In this document: positions 27,500-37,017 of the stretch, in pieces
Numbering within the stretch: position 1 is the stretch's first letter
Layout of the letters: each line of letters starts with the position of its first letter
Assembly: GCF_963678635.1 (NCBI RefSeq)
Contig: NC_087066.1
Span: 60,234,875-60,298,874, forward strand
Direction: 5' to 3'
From: Symsagittifera roscoffensis
Lineage: Eukaryota; Xenacoelomorpha; Acoela; Convolutidae
DNA: 64,000 nucleotides
Notes under the pieces: generated by a model
The model's database searches: none
The model's input: the letters and a program-made list of their open reading frames with translations, nothing else
Told to the model about the DNA's origin: nothing
Position numbers and translations under genes: made by a program

Positions 27500-30400
27500 T
27501 TATGTGACATCAGTGGGTTTTGCAATTATTTGGTATGGTCCTTTTCGAAGGGGTTGTAATTTTTTAGAAATTCCTTTTTGAGTATTAAAATTAGGTATTA
27601 AAACAAATGTTCCAATTTTTAAATCGGAGGCTGGTGTAAAACGTGAATTGATTTGTTCATTAATGTTTTGTCTTTGTAATAACTTTTTTGTTATTTTTTG
27701 ATAAATTTCATTGTGTTTTTTATCTCTATTTAGAATCCATTCGGTGTGTATACCGGAGGCTAGTTTAGGAACTTGTGGGTGATGAAAATGATCTTCATCG
27801 TGTGTATGTAAAGGTAGGTTATAACAAATTGAGTCTTTATTTGGTTGACAATAACCTTGTGCGTTTTTATGAGAGTTTGCTGTAAACATTATTGGTTTGC
27901 GTGGCTTTTGGTTAAAAACCATTTCATATGGTGACATTCCTAAAGTTGTCGTTATTTGTGAATTATATGCTAAGGGAAATAATTTTACATCTGCTGACCA
28001 TTCGGTATATTTTGTATCATTTCCGTTGATGATACATCTAAGATATTCTTGTAATGAACGGTTCATACCTTCGACTAAGCCGTTTGTCCAATGTGCATGA
28101 GATGTACGTGGTTTGTGTTTAATGTTATATAAATGACATAGTGTGATAATTTCATTATTTATGAATTCTGTACCGTTGTCTGTAACTAAAATTTCTGGTA
28201 GTCCGAATTTTGCTATCCAGTGTTCATAGAGTGTTGTGTAAGCGTAATAAGCGTTACAATGTGGTACTGGGTTAAGTGCTACATAATGTGTAAATGCGTC
28301 AACAATTACCATAATGTACGAGTTTCCTTCTGATGAGGGTGAAATTGGTCCTTTCGTATCAAATGAGATACGATGATTAAAGTACAAACTTTGTCCTTTA
28401 AAATCTTGTTTTTGTGCTATTTGTTTTTGATTTGGGTAAGGTTTATTTAGTTGACATACTATACAGTCATTGCATAGTACTTTTATCCAAATTGGTGCAT
28501 TTGGGAAATAGAAGTTTTGTATAAAATTTGAATATGTTTTTTCTGATCCAGAGTGTCCTTTAATATTTTGTGTATGTGAAATATTAAAAGCTATAAGAAT
28601 CATACTTAAAGGGAGACATGGAACTGTAGATTCATTCAGGTTATACTCTAAAAGGTCTGTATTTTCGTTAATTGTTGTGTTGTTAAATTTGCGAAAGTAT
28701 CGGAGGAGTGTTTTGTTTCCTAGAATGGTTGAATCTGCCTTGACAGGTTTAGTTTTATATTTGTGCCATGATTTTAGTTGTCTAATTATCGGGTCAAGAT
28801 TTTGATATTGTTTCAGTGTTGAAATTGTAATCGTTTCTGTTGGAGGGAGAAAAATGTTTTCAATTTCGAATTTAGATAAGGGTATTGTATCAAGTGGGTC
28901 GTGAAGGTCAAAAACTTGATTTATTGTGTATTTTGAATCATTTGTTTGTGGTCCTGATAAATTTATTTTATCAGTTAAATCTTCTTTTTCAATTAGTGGA
29001 AAATGGTCTTTCTTAGGCGGGTGTTGTTTTGTTCGTTTTTGTTGGGTGTTATTTTTTATCCATTGAGAATATGGGATTGGTTTGAAAGTTGATGTTCCAA
29101 GTAAATCAACTTCATAATGATTATTTTGACAATCTAAATAAAGTGGGAAATGTTGTAAACTATTTATTTGTGATTGTTCAATATCAGTTTTTACTGCATA
29201 TTTGCATTCCAATCGGGGTGATGTTTCGTTTTCTGCAAGGTAGAATTTTATGTTTTTGGGTATTTCAACTGTTGTTTTTCGTGTAAGTAATTCAGGTGGT
29301 GTATTTCGACTTAAGGTGTCTGGTAATGCAAGATTTTTTCCTGCAGTCCAAACTATATGTAAGTTTGGAAATTTCATTAGAATTAGTTGAAATCTGTAAA
29401 CTCGGTGGTTTGGGTTAGATTTTTGTGTAAAGAGAAAGATGATTGGTTTATGGTCTGTGAATAGAACTGTTGGATGTTTTGATCCAAGTATCAGAAATTC
29501 ATATTCTGTCAGTGTATATATTATGGCTGTACATTCTCTCATTAGAGTTGAGAGTCGTAGCTCTGCTTGAGTGAATAATCGAGAATTTGCTGATATGAGG
29601 TTCATTTTATTTGTACCATTATGTGATTGTAATAGTGCTGCACCGATGCCAAAGTTCGAAGCATCGCACATTGCATAAAATGGTTGATTTGAATCTGGAA
29701 TTTTGTTTGAAATTTGTTCAGTTAAAAGTTTCTTTACTTCTTCAAATCGTGTTTGATGTTCTGTGTTCCATTCAAAATTATTTTGTTGTCTAAGGATGTT
29801 ATAAAATGGTCGTAGATATAATTGCATTTTATAAACATATTTACTTAAAAAGTTTAACATTCCAAGAAATTCTTGGATTTTCTTTTTATTTGTTGGTGGT
29901 TGAAGTTTTTGAATAGCGTCAATGCGTGATTTCAATGGAGTGATTGTTTTTCTTTCTATATTATGTCCTAAGAATTTAACTCTTGTCAAAAAGAAGTGTG
30001 ATTTATCGGGGGCGGCCTTCAGATTTTCGTTCTGAAGTATTTGGTGATATTTTTCTAAAACATTGAACATTTCGTCTTTTGTTTGTGATTGCATAAAAAC
30101 ATCGTCTAAATAGGTGATTGCGTTTTTCTTGAGTATTAGTGGTCTAAAAATTTTGCTCATAAAAGCTGAAAATGCTGCTGGTCCTATGGATATTCCATAG
30201 AATAAGCGGTTGAATTCATATTGTTGGTTTCCGATAACAAATTGTGTTAAACGTCGTGATTGTTCATCTAGTGGCATTTGATTGTATGCACTATTCATAT
30301 CGGCGGTTGTAAAGTATTTGCCGTTTATTTTTGTTAAAATAACTTGTATTGGTTCAATGGGCCAATTACATTTTGATTCATCTATAAGTGAATTGAGGTA

Positions 30401-33400
30401 TCTAGCATCGAGAACGATTTTTAATGATTCTCCTTTAGCTAGAATGATAACGGGGTTGATAAATGTGTTGCCTTTTGGTTGTTCTTCTTTATTAACTGGT
30501 GATATAATGTTGTATTGTTCTAAAATATCGAGTAATCTGTTCACTTTATCATGTAAGTGAATTGGTACTTTACTTGCTCTCTGTTTTTTGAAAACTGCGT
30601 CTGGTTTTAACGGGAGATGTAGTGATGAACTGATTTTGCCAACATCGAATTTTGATGTTGCATAGACTGATGAATATTTAATTAGCTGTTTGGCTAATTT
30701 TTCGAATTCGTCTTGTGTTATTTGTGAATGTTGGAAATTAAACATTGTTAAAAATTTTTGTTGGTCCTCTGTGTAGTTACTTATGTTGAATGTAGGTTTG
30801 AAATATGGAGTTTTTGTGAAATAATCCGTATTTCTGTTTTCGTTACTTATTATATTATTTATAGATAATTCTTCATTAAGAATTGTAGATTGGCAAATAT
30901 CTAGTAATTGGAGTATATTATTTACGCGATAGGCTTTTTCGTGTATTGGTGATATTGTAGCGTTGGTTTCACAATATCCTAAAAGTCCTAAAGGTAATGT
31001 TACTTGGTAAGGTGTGTTGTTATAGACATGTAAGGAAATGATATCGGAATTCGAATTTTTCAAATATTTTATGGATGAAATTGTGATTTTGAAAAATTTG
31101 TGAATAGGTTTGAATTCAAATTCTGACATATAAAATTTTTGTTTGTTTTGTTCTTTATCATATTGGTGAACTTGTTTGATTGAAAAATTATAGATATTTC
31201 CTGATAGTGGTTTTAGGTGTTTTCTTTGTTGGTTAAATATCGGGTAGAATTTTGAAAAGAATGGTGGTTGTTTATTTAATCTTTGAAAAAATGTTAAGGA
31301 TGTTTCTTTTGTTTTTGTATATTTATCTTTGATTAATATTTTACTATTTAGTATGTTAATTGTTGGTATATACTTCGAAATAAATGGTATTCCAATGATA
31401 TTATATTTAATGTCAGTGATATGGAATATTTGTTTAAATGGCTTATTTAAAATTTTGCTTTGCTCCATTGTTCTGGTGGGGAGGAGAAATAATTGGATTT
31501 TTCCGTAGTTTATCAATGTTGATCCTTGTGCTGTTGCTAACTTACTGGAGGTTTCAAGAAGTGTTAGCCTTGGGTGTAAAGTTTTTATTTCATTCCATGT
31601 GGGGATGTTTATTATGTTTGATTCTGCTCCTGAATCAATTAAAAAATCTATTTCAAGGTCTGGTGGTTGAAATTCTTTATTTCTTGGGCTTTCTAAGAGA
31701 AATGGTATTGTCCAAATTTTTTCTTTGGGTTGTTCTTTTTGTATATTTTGATAAATGTGGTTTGTATTCAAGCATTTTGTTTTGGTATTTTTATTGGTTT
31801 GATCTGTAGTGTTAATCTCGTTTGTTTCTTGCGTCGTTGGTGTGGAATTTATGGGTGTAGTGTAATAATTTTGAAGAAATTCTGATTGATTTTCATATAT
31901 GTGTGATGGAAAGGGTTGTTCATATATGACAGATTCATAGTCATTTTCGACTTTTATCATATTGATAGAAAGAGTGTTTTCAGTATCACTTTCTGAATCT
32001 GATGATGTACAGTTTATTTGATTGAGTTGTAACGTATCAGTTACTGTGTCATCAATACCTGGAGGGTCTGATGTTGTTTCTGGGTTAGATTGTACTTGAT
32101 TGATTTGTCTTTGATGTTTAGGTGTACTACTTCTGTGGCGATTATTAGAATTATTATAGTTATTATTATTCCGGTGTGGTGATTGGGAATAATTTCTATA
32201 ACGATTATTATAACTTGGGTGTCGATTTTGTGAATTATTTCGCGATCTGTTTTGGTAATTATTGTTTGGTCTGTTATAGTTCGATCTATTATATGAGTTA
32301 TTCCTTGATTGACTGTTCGGGTAATTCTGGTTTCGGTTGTTTGAATAACTTCTATTTCGATTATAGGAGTAGTTTCTATTCCTATTGTATGATGAATTTC
32401 GTGATTGGTTGTTTGGATAGTAGTTATTTCTTGGTTGGGAATTAGATCTAGAAACAAATCGTTGTGTATTTGAATTTGATCTGGAGTAGTTATTTCGACT
32501 ATTTGGTCTATTGTAGTGATTTTGTGATGAATTATACGTGTTTCTTCGTTCTGGTGATCTTCCTCTATAACTTGAGTTATATGGTGATTGATTTCTTGTA
32601 TAATTTGTATTGTTCGGGAGTGGTTTTCCTGAACTGTTGTTGCTGTGGACTGATTTGTTCGGTAGATTTTGATCTTTTTTCATGTATTGATAGAATGATT
32701 TATTTGGTTCTTTATATTTTTGAGGTTTATTTTGATTGTCTTGCTGTTTTTGTCTACATTCAGAAATACTGTGTCCGTATCGTCGGCAATAATTACACCA
32801 TTTTTTGAAAGATGGTTTGCCTTTAAAGTTTGGGTTCTTTTCGTAAATATTGAGTATTTCAGTGATTTTTTCAACGAGGTCTGTCTCTGATTCCTGTATA
32901 TTATTAATATTAGTGGGAGTCGTTTCAATTTTGTTAACGTATTGTAATTTCAGATTTTCCGTTTCTTCTAGTTTCATCGTGATTTCTGCTTGTTCTAATT
33001 TGTCTACTAGTTTTCGAAAATCTAAATCGGGTTCTCGAATTGAAGAAGGATGGGATGCTCTCTTTTTTATTGCTATTTTCCTTAATTGTGGTGTTAAGGT
33101 CATCATTAAGATTTCTGTCATCTTTGTGTTTTTATAGTCATGTGTATTTAATGAATATGCTTTTCGAACTAGTGTTTCGATTCGTACTGCTATTTGCTTG
33201 ATGGTTTCGTTTGGTAATCTGCGAATTTCATTACATAAAACTCTTTGTTGTTGTTTGTTTCTTTCGGAGTCAAACATTTTTGAAAATTCCTGTGTAAACC
33301 TTTTCCAGTTTGATTTTATTTCTAGAGGTAGTACTGAAAACCATTTTTGGGCTGCGCCATCTAAGGTTGTTTGTATTAACGCTGTGCGTCGATGTATCCA

Positions 33401-35320
33401 ATTTTGATGTAGTGGCGTATTAATTGGTTCAGGTCCAATATTTAAAATCAGGTTTGCTGTTACTGCATTTAAATAATCTTCTACAGAGTATTCAGGGTCT
33501 GTTCCTGTGAAAACCATTAAAGGTTTGTTTGATGTTATTGATGATCCACCCATAAGGTATGGATTCATTGTCATTTGTAATGATTCTGCTGCATTTGGCA
33601 TTTGAGAATAATTTGAAAGTTGGTTTCTTGTTATTTCATGTTGTTGGAGATAATATGGGAGTGGTATTTCATTTTGCATTTGTGATGCTTGATACGAGTG
33701 TGCAGTCATTGGATTTTGTTGTTGAATTGGTTGAAAAGATTGTGTATTAATTAGATTTTGTTGTTGGATTGGTTGTTGATGTTGTGCATCTATTGGTTGT
33801 GGAGAAAAATTTCTATGATTTGTACGTGTTCTCTGTATTCCTTGTCTACGATATTCTTGAGTATTTGGTGCAAATATATCTGGTTGTAAGAAATCATCAT
33901 CTGAGGATAAATAATCCATTTGATAAGATGTTTGTTTTTTATTTTTATTTTGTTGAAAAAATGGGTAATTTTCACTGTGATCCTGTGGAGGATTTGTTTG
34001 GAAATTTATTGAATTAGGTTGGGTCATTGGGTTATCCCAATTTCGAGATCTTGTATATTGGTTAAAATTTCTTTGTGGTTGATTATATGTTTTTGATGGA
34101 TGTGTATAATTATAATTATGGTCTGTAAAGTTGTTTCTAGTGAATGTTTTGCGTGTTTTTGATGGTATTGTCATGGGTCTGTATGTTTGGTAATCCATAT
34201 GTGAATATTTAGGGGCAACCGAATGTTTAACGGTTGATTGTAAGGTTACCTGTGTTTGTGAAGGATTTGTATTTCTTGGTGTTGTTAAATTTGGGCGTAT
34301 TGGTGAAATACTTTGTTGTGTAGTTGTTGTGTGTACAATTTCTTCATTTATGAAGTGTGATGGTGTCCGGATATCTTGTTGAGTAAGATTCCTAGTTCCA
34401 TTGAGGTTTTCATTGTGTATAACTGTAGAGTTTAAACTATTATTTTGTGTATCGGGTAAAAATGTATTATAGTTTAATGGTGTCGCATCAATGGTTAATG
34501 GTATTACTTTTACATAATCTCTTATGTAAGATATTGTACTTATTGCTTGACTTGAGATTGTTTGTGGGAAGCTTATAAATGCGGGATGAGACCATTCGGG
34601 GTCCCAAACATAATCTGATTGTTCTGTGATAGCGGTATCATCGTTCGAGTTTTGGGGTCTAAAATTTTTTCTTGCTTGTGCAATTAAATCAATATTGTGT
34701 GTGAAATAATCTATTATGAACCATGCCAAAATTTTTTGTAGATCCTGTTTTGTATGTTGTGAAACGTCGTCTTTCGTGAAATTTTCTTTAATGATGTTTA
34801 AATAACTAGAGAGTAGTGTGATTTCATGTCGTACTTTCAAATGTTTAGATGTTTCTGTCGGTGAGACATTTGTTATTGGGATTTCGTTTTCTAATATCGA
34901 AATATAACTATATATTATTGCGAAAACTTCATTGGTGAATATGGAGTTTGCTCTTTGTGAGTTATGATATTGGATGCTTTTTATATATTCTGAAAAAACT
35001 TTTGAAAATTCTAAATCAAGATCGTCTGTTTGAATTGTATATTTTCTATTATTATGGTTTGGTGAGGTGAATTCTATGGAGTAGATTCCATACTGTTGTG
35101 TTATGTTGCATATATCTTTTAAGTAGTGGTCTATGATTTGTCTTTTGATTTTTACATCGGGGAACTCTGTTTTACATGGACTGATTCCGGGTTCAAATAA
35201 ATTTACGAGTAAATTTTGACAAAATATGTGTTGTCCTCTATCAGTATCTGCATCTACTATAAAAGGAAAGATTTCATCATCATCTGGAGTTTCTTCACCT
35301 GGAGTGTGCGTTGAGCTCAT
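27500..35320 (-). CDS. gag-pol: Gag-Pol polyprotein of the giant element (2606 aa)
   Basis: One uninterrupted frame. Residues 1-250 are a conserved domain of unknown type, and 250-600 are Gln/Asn/Pro-rich. A capsid-like gag domain starts near 602 (MVFTGTDPEYSVEDYLNAV). A zinc knuckle CNYCRRYGHSISEC begins at 842, followed by an Arg/Ser/Asn/Tyr-rich low-complexity stretch (about 930-1110). The protease has DSGA at 1229. Reverse transcriptase spans about 1560-1800, with catalytic YLDD at 1737. RNase H has MCDASNFGIG at 1886 and TDHKP near 1955. The integrase zinc region is near 2250-2290, and the core Asp at 2321, Asp at 2381 and Glu at 2417 give DD35E spacing. Gag and Pol are fused with no frameshift. 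The protein ends inside the GPY/F-like region. The start ATG lies 26 nt inside the preceding ORF. It copies and integrates the element. Confidence 0.95.
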   Translation of the reverse strand: MSSTHTPGEETPDDDEIFPFIVDADTDRGQHIFCQNLLVNLFEPGISPCKTEFPDVKIKRQIIDHYLKDICNITQQYGIYSIEFTSPNHNNRKYTIQTDDLDLEFSKVFSEYIKSIQYHNSQRANSIFTNEVFAIIYSYISILENEIPITNVSPTETSKHLKVRHEITLLSSYLNIIKENFTKDDVSQHTKQDLQKILAWFIIDYFTHNIDLIAQARKNFRPQNSNDDTAITEQSDYVWDPEWSHPAFISFPQTISSQAISTISYIRDYVKVIPLTIDATPLNYNTFLPDTQNNSLNSTVIHNENLNGTRNLTQQDIRTPSHFINEEIVHTTTTQQSISPIRPNLTTPRNTNPSQTQVTLQSTVKHSVAPKYSHMDYQTYRPMTIPSKTRKTFTRNNFTDHNYNYTHPSKTYNQPQRNFNQYTRSRNWDNPMTQPNSINFQTNPPQDHSENYPFFQQNKNKKQTSYQMDYLSSDDDFLQPDIFAPNTQEYRRQGIQRTRTNHRNFSPQPIDAQHQQPIQQQNLINTQSFQPIQQQNPMTAHSYQASQMQNEIPLPYYLQQHEITRNQLSNYSQMPNAAESLQMTMNPYLMGGSSITSNKPLMVFTGTDPEYSVEDYLNAVTANLILNIGPEPINTPLHQNWIHRRTALIQTTLDGAAQKWFSVLPLEIKSNWKRFTQEFSKMFDSERNKQQQRVLCNEIRRLPNETIKQIAVRIETLVRKAYSLNTHDYKNTKMTEILMMTLTPQLRKIAIKKRASHPSSIREPDLDFRKLVDKLEQAEITMKLEETENLKLQYVNKIETTPTNINNIQESETDLVEKITEILNIYEKNPNFKGKPSFKKWCNYCRRYGHSISECRQKQQDNQNKPQKYKEPNKSFYQYMKKDQNLPNKSVHSNNSSGKPLPNNTNYTRNQSPYNSSYRGRSPERRNTYNSSQNHYNRPNSRNNYSRSNSNTQRFVSRSNSQPRNNYYPNNQSRNSSYNRNRNYSYNRNRSYSNNRNQNYPNSQSRNNSYNRSNYNRPNNNYQNRSRNNSQNRHPSYNNRYRNYSQSPHRNNNNYNNSNNRHRSSTPKHQRQINQVQSNPETTSDPPGIDDTVTDTLQLNQINCTSSDSESDTENTLSINMIKVENDYESVIYEQPFPSHIYENQSEFLQNYYTTPINSTPTTQETNEINTTDQTNKNTKTKCLNTNHIYQNIQKEQPKEKIWTIPFLLESPRNKEFQPPDLEIDFLIDSGAESNIINIPTWNEIKTLHPRLTLLETSSKLATAQGSTLINYGKIQLFLLPTRTMEQSKILNKPFKQIFHITDIKYNIIGIPFISKYIPTINILNSKILIKDKYTKTKETSLTFFQRLNKQPPFFSKFYPIFNQQRKHLKPLSGNIYNFSIKQVHQYDKEQNKQKFYMSEFEFKPIHKFFKITISSIKYLKNSNSDIISLHVYNNTPYQVTLPLGLLGYCETNATISPIHEKAYRVNNILQLLDICQSTILNEELSINNIISNENRNTDYFTKTPYFKPTFNISNYTEDQQKFLTMFNFQHSQITQDEFEKLAKQLIKYSSVYATSKFDVGKISSSLHLPLKPDAVFKKQRASKVPIHLHDKVNRLLDILEQYNIISPVNKEEQPKGNTFINPVIILAKGESLKIVLDARYLNSLIDESKCNWPIEPIQVILTKINGKYFTTADMNSAYNQMPLDEQSRRLTQFVIGNQQYEFNRLFYGISIGPAAFSAFMSKIFRPLILKKNAITYLDDVFMQSQTKDEMFNVLEKYHQILQNENLKAAPDKSHFFLTRVKFLGHNIERKTITPLKSRIDAIQKLQPPTNKKKIQEFLGMLNFLSKYVYKMQLYLRPFYNILRQQNNFEWNTEHQTRFEEVKKLLTEQISNKIPDSNQPFYAMCDASNFGIGAALLQSHNGTNKMNLISANSRLFTQAELRLSTLMRECTAIIYTLTEYEFLILGSKHPTVLFTDHKPIIFLFTQKSNPNHRVYRFQLILMKFPNLHIVWTAGKNLALPDTLSRNTPPELLTRKTTVEIPKNIKFYLAENETSPRLECKYAVKTDIEQSQINSLQHFPLYLDCQNNHYEVDLLGTSTFKPIPYSQWIKNNTQQKRTKQHPPKKDHFPLIEKEDLTDKINLSGPQTNDSKYTINQVFDLHDPLDTIPLSKFEIENIFLPPTETITISTLKQYQNLDPIIRQLKSWHKYKTKPVKADSTILGNKTLLRYFRKFNNTTINENTDLLEYNLNESTVPCLPLSMILIAFNISHTQNIKGHSGSEKTYSNFIQNFYFPNAPIWIKVLCNDCIVCQLNKPYPNQKQIAQKQDFKGQSLYFNHRISFDTKGPISPSSEGNSYIMVIVDAFTHYVALNPVPHCNAYYAYTTLYEHWIAKFGLPEILVTDNGTEFINNEIITLCHLYNIKHKPRTSHAHWTNGLVEGMNRSLQEYLRCIINGNDTKYTEWSADVKLFPLAYNSQITTTLGMSPYEMVFNQKPRKPIMFTANSHKNAQGYCQPNKDSICYNLPLHTHDEDHFHHPQVPKLASGIHTEWILNRDKKHNEIYQKITKKLLQRQNINEQINSRFTPASDLKIGTFVLIPNFNTQKGISKKLQPLRKGPYQIIAKPTDVT

Positions 35321-35762
35321 TTTTTCGTTCGATGACTGTTAATATGTAATTATTAATGTGTCGAATTGGTTGATTCCAATTGTATAAATGTACTGGTTTG
35401 TGTTTATACTGCTTTTTTATTCTTCTTTTTCCTCTTTTTGATGAATTTGAAGTTGTTTCTGAGTCAGAAAAATATAATTGATCGTGAAGTGGGTAATTTT
35501 TATCTATTGATTCTTTTAGTTTGTAAAGTTCGTCTAAACTGTTGGTTTCTGATTCTGAAAATGCGTTTCGATTTTTTGAAAATCTTTTTCGTGTTATTTG
35601 TCTTTGTTTCGTTATTATTTTTCTTTTTAGTGTTTGTCGTTTTGTTCGAATGTATCCAACTGTTTGTGTATGAGGTGTGATTACAAGGTCGTATTTTTTG
35701 TTATCTATTTCACAATTGTGTAAAACGATTGTTTGTTTATTTCCTAGGTTTTTAAATGACAT
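35295..35762 (-). CDS. 155-aa basic protein upstream of gag
   Basis: An ATG at 35762 gives a 155-residue protein with a short N-terminal domain (about 1-40, KYDLVITPHTQTVGYIRTKR), two strongly basic clusters (TLKRKIITKQRQITRKRFSK and KRGKRRIKKQYKHKP) that look like nuclear-localisation or RNA-binding segments, and an acidic Ser-rich stretch between them. The C-terminus overlaps the gag start by 26 nt. Copy 2 has the homologous start at 49478 with a frameshift near 49616. I recognise no family. Size, charge and location would suit a regulatory RNA-binding protein, for example an export or splicing regulator, but this is inference. Confidence 0.7.
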   Translation of the reverse strand: MSFKNLGNKQTIVLHNCEIDNKKYDLVITPHTQTVGYIRTKRQTLKRKIITKQRQITRKRFSKNRNAFSESETNSLDELYKLKESIDKNYPLHDQLYFSDSETTSNSSKRGKRRIKKQYKHKPVHLYNWNQPIRHINNYILTVIERKNELNAHSR

Positions 35763-36696
35763 AAGGTTTAGGATGACGGATGCAAAAGGTTGTTAAATGG
35801 TTTCTATTTTTCTTAAACTGTTAGTTCTTACGATTTTTTGGTTAGCTTAACCTGGGTCTATTTGTTCAGGGTTGGAGAGAAAAGTATATCGATTCCGAAG
35901 AATGATTTTTTACTTTCTCGTGGCTAGTATAAGTTAAGGTGTTAACTTACTTAATCTTACTTAGGGGTAGTGATTGTGTTCAAGGGTTGGAGAATAGTAA
36001 ATCGATCCACAAGGTTCAGGTATAATTAGAACGCGAGTAGTTCGTTAGATACTATTTTAAACTTACTAAGTCTAAGATTTATCCTGGGTCTGGTAAGAGG
36101 GGGGGTCAAGTGAAGGATGAATAACCGAAGTTCTTCACTATTTATCCTAATTTGAATGATTAGTTTTTGTTTAAAAATTTCTATTAGTCTTAGGTCTTTA
36201 GAAAGGGTTGGGTAGTGAATCGACGTTTGAGGTCGTTAGACACTAATTAAGTGGGTGGGGGAGAACAAAGTTGTTCTGTTTGATCCAAGGATAAGCCTTG
36301 ATGATCAAATTTAAAATTTAATTAAGTAGAAAATGATTTAAGATCCAAGGATAAGCCTTGATGATCTGGTTTTAAAATTAAGTGAATTTAAGTTTTAATA
36401 TATTTTTAAATGTGTGTAAAGGAAAGATTTAGTGTTTTGATGATATTAGTGGGTTTATGATTGCTGTTATGTTTTAGATGATGGAGCTGGAACAACAGGA
36501 TGATTTATGATTACTAACCATTTATTGTCATGCTACTAATTTTTATTTTTATTTTTCAATAAATATTTTTCAAACATGTTTTGTATATTACTGCAGAGTT
36601 TTAGGAAAACGATCTTAGATCTTTTTATCAATCGTTATTGTATATTAATAATTTTGTTTAGCGCCTGAAATGATTTTGAAGATTAACTTCAAGGTT
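35763..36696 (-). promoter_or_regulatory. Long structured leader with repeated motifs
   Basis: About 930 bp between two leader ORFs. A 25-bp semi-palindromic motif (core AAGGATAAGCCTTGATGATC) occurs twice, at 36282-36306 and 36342-36366, with a 60-bp period. A second motif of about 35 bp (GGTTGGAG...ATCGAT) occurs three times, near 35866-35904, 35981-36020 and 36201-36235. Both sets are also in the copy 2 leader (48880-48962 and about 49000-49380). They could be protein-binding sites such as an insulator, or RNA packaging elements. Confidence 0.6.
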
Positions 36697-36930
36697 TTAT
36701 GTTTGCAAATGAAAATCTAAATTCATTGCCAGTAGTATTCTAAATATAAAAGTTTGTTCTGGTTTTTGCCTAACTATCATATAGCTATATGGCAAATTTC
36801 TACTTTGTCGTATGTCGTCTCTGGTTCGAGGTCTTCTTCCAATTCCGGGTAGTTCTGTTATGGTTCGGAATATTGGCTCTGATCTATTGAGTCGTAGAGA
36901 CATTTCGATTAAATTATTGTCGTATAACAT
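36697..36930 (-). CDS. 77-aa leader ORF
   Basis: First ORF after the 5' LTR, starting about 65 bp beyond the primer-binding site. There are two in-frame Met codons. The second (36903, MSLRLNRSEPIFRTITELPG) matches the start conserved in copy 2 at 48349, where a stop separates the two Mets, so translation probably begins there (68 aa). The protein is basic, with a RRPRTRDDIRQSR-type stretch and an FIFRILLAMN hydrophobic end. Copy 2 is open and similar over its whole length despite decay elsewhere. Function unknown. A small RNA-binding or transactivating protein, or a regulatory upstream ORF, are options. Confidence 0.65.
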   Translation of the reverse strand: MLYDNNLIEMSLRLNRSEPIFRTITELPGIGRRPRTRDDIRQSRNLPYSYMIVRQKPEQTFIFRILLAMNLDFHLQT

Positions 36931-36993
36931 TTTGTAAATGTTTTTGTCTAATTTCTAATCTATTTTGGTTAATTCTAAGCTATTAAGGTCTTG

Positions 36994-37015
36994 TTCGAGA
37001 CTTATGGTCGCACCA
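36994..37015 (-). other. Primer-binding site of giant element copy 1
   Basis: In element orientation TGGTGCGACCATAAGTCTCG begins two bases after the LTR end. The same sequence follows the LTR at 48225, and a variant follows the LTR at 7785. The complementary tRNA was not identified. Confidence 0.7.
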
Positions 37016-37017
37016 GA

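Noticed and set aside
28000-34000. Numerous plus-strand frames of 60-120 codons opposite Gag-Pol
   Set aside because: They are antisense shadows of the long minus-strand gene, with no start context or conserved motif.
36281-36370. CRISPR-like array
   Set aside because: Only two repeat units, inside a retroelement leader in a eukaryotic context.
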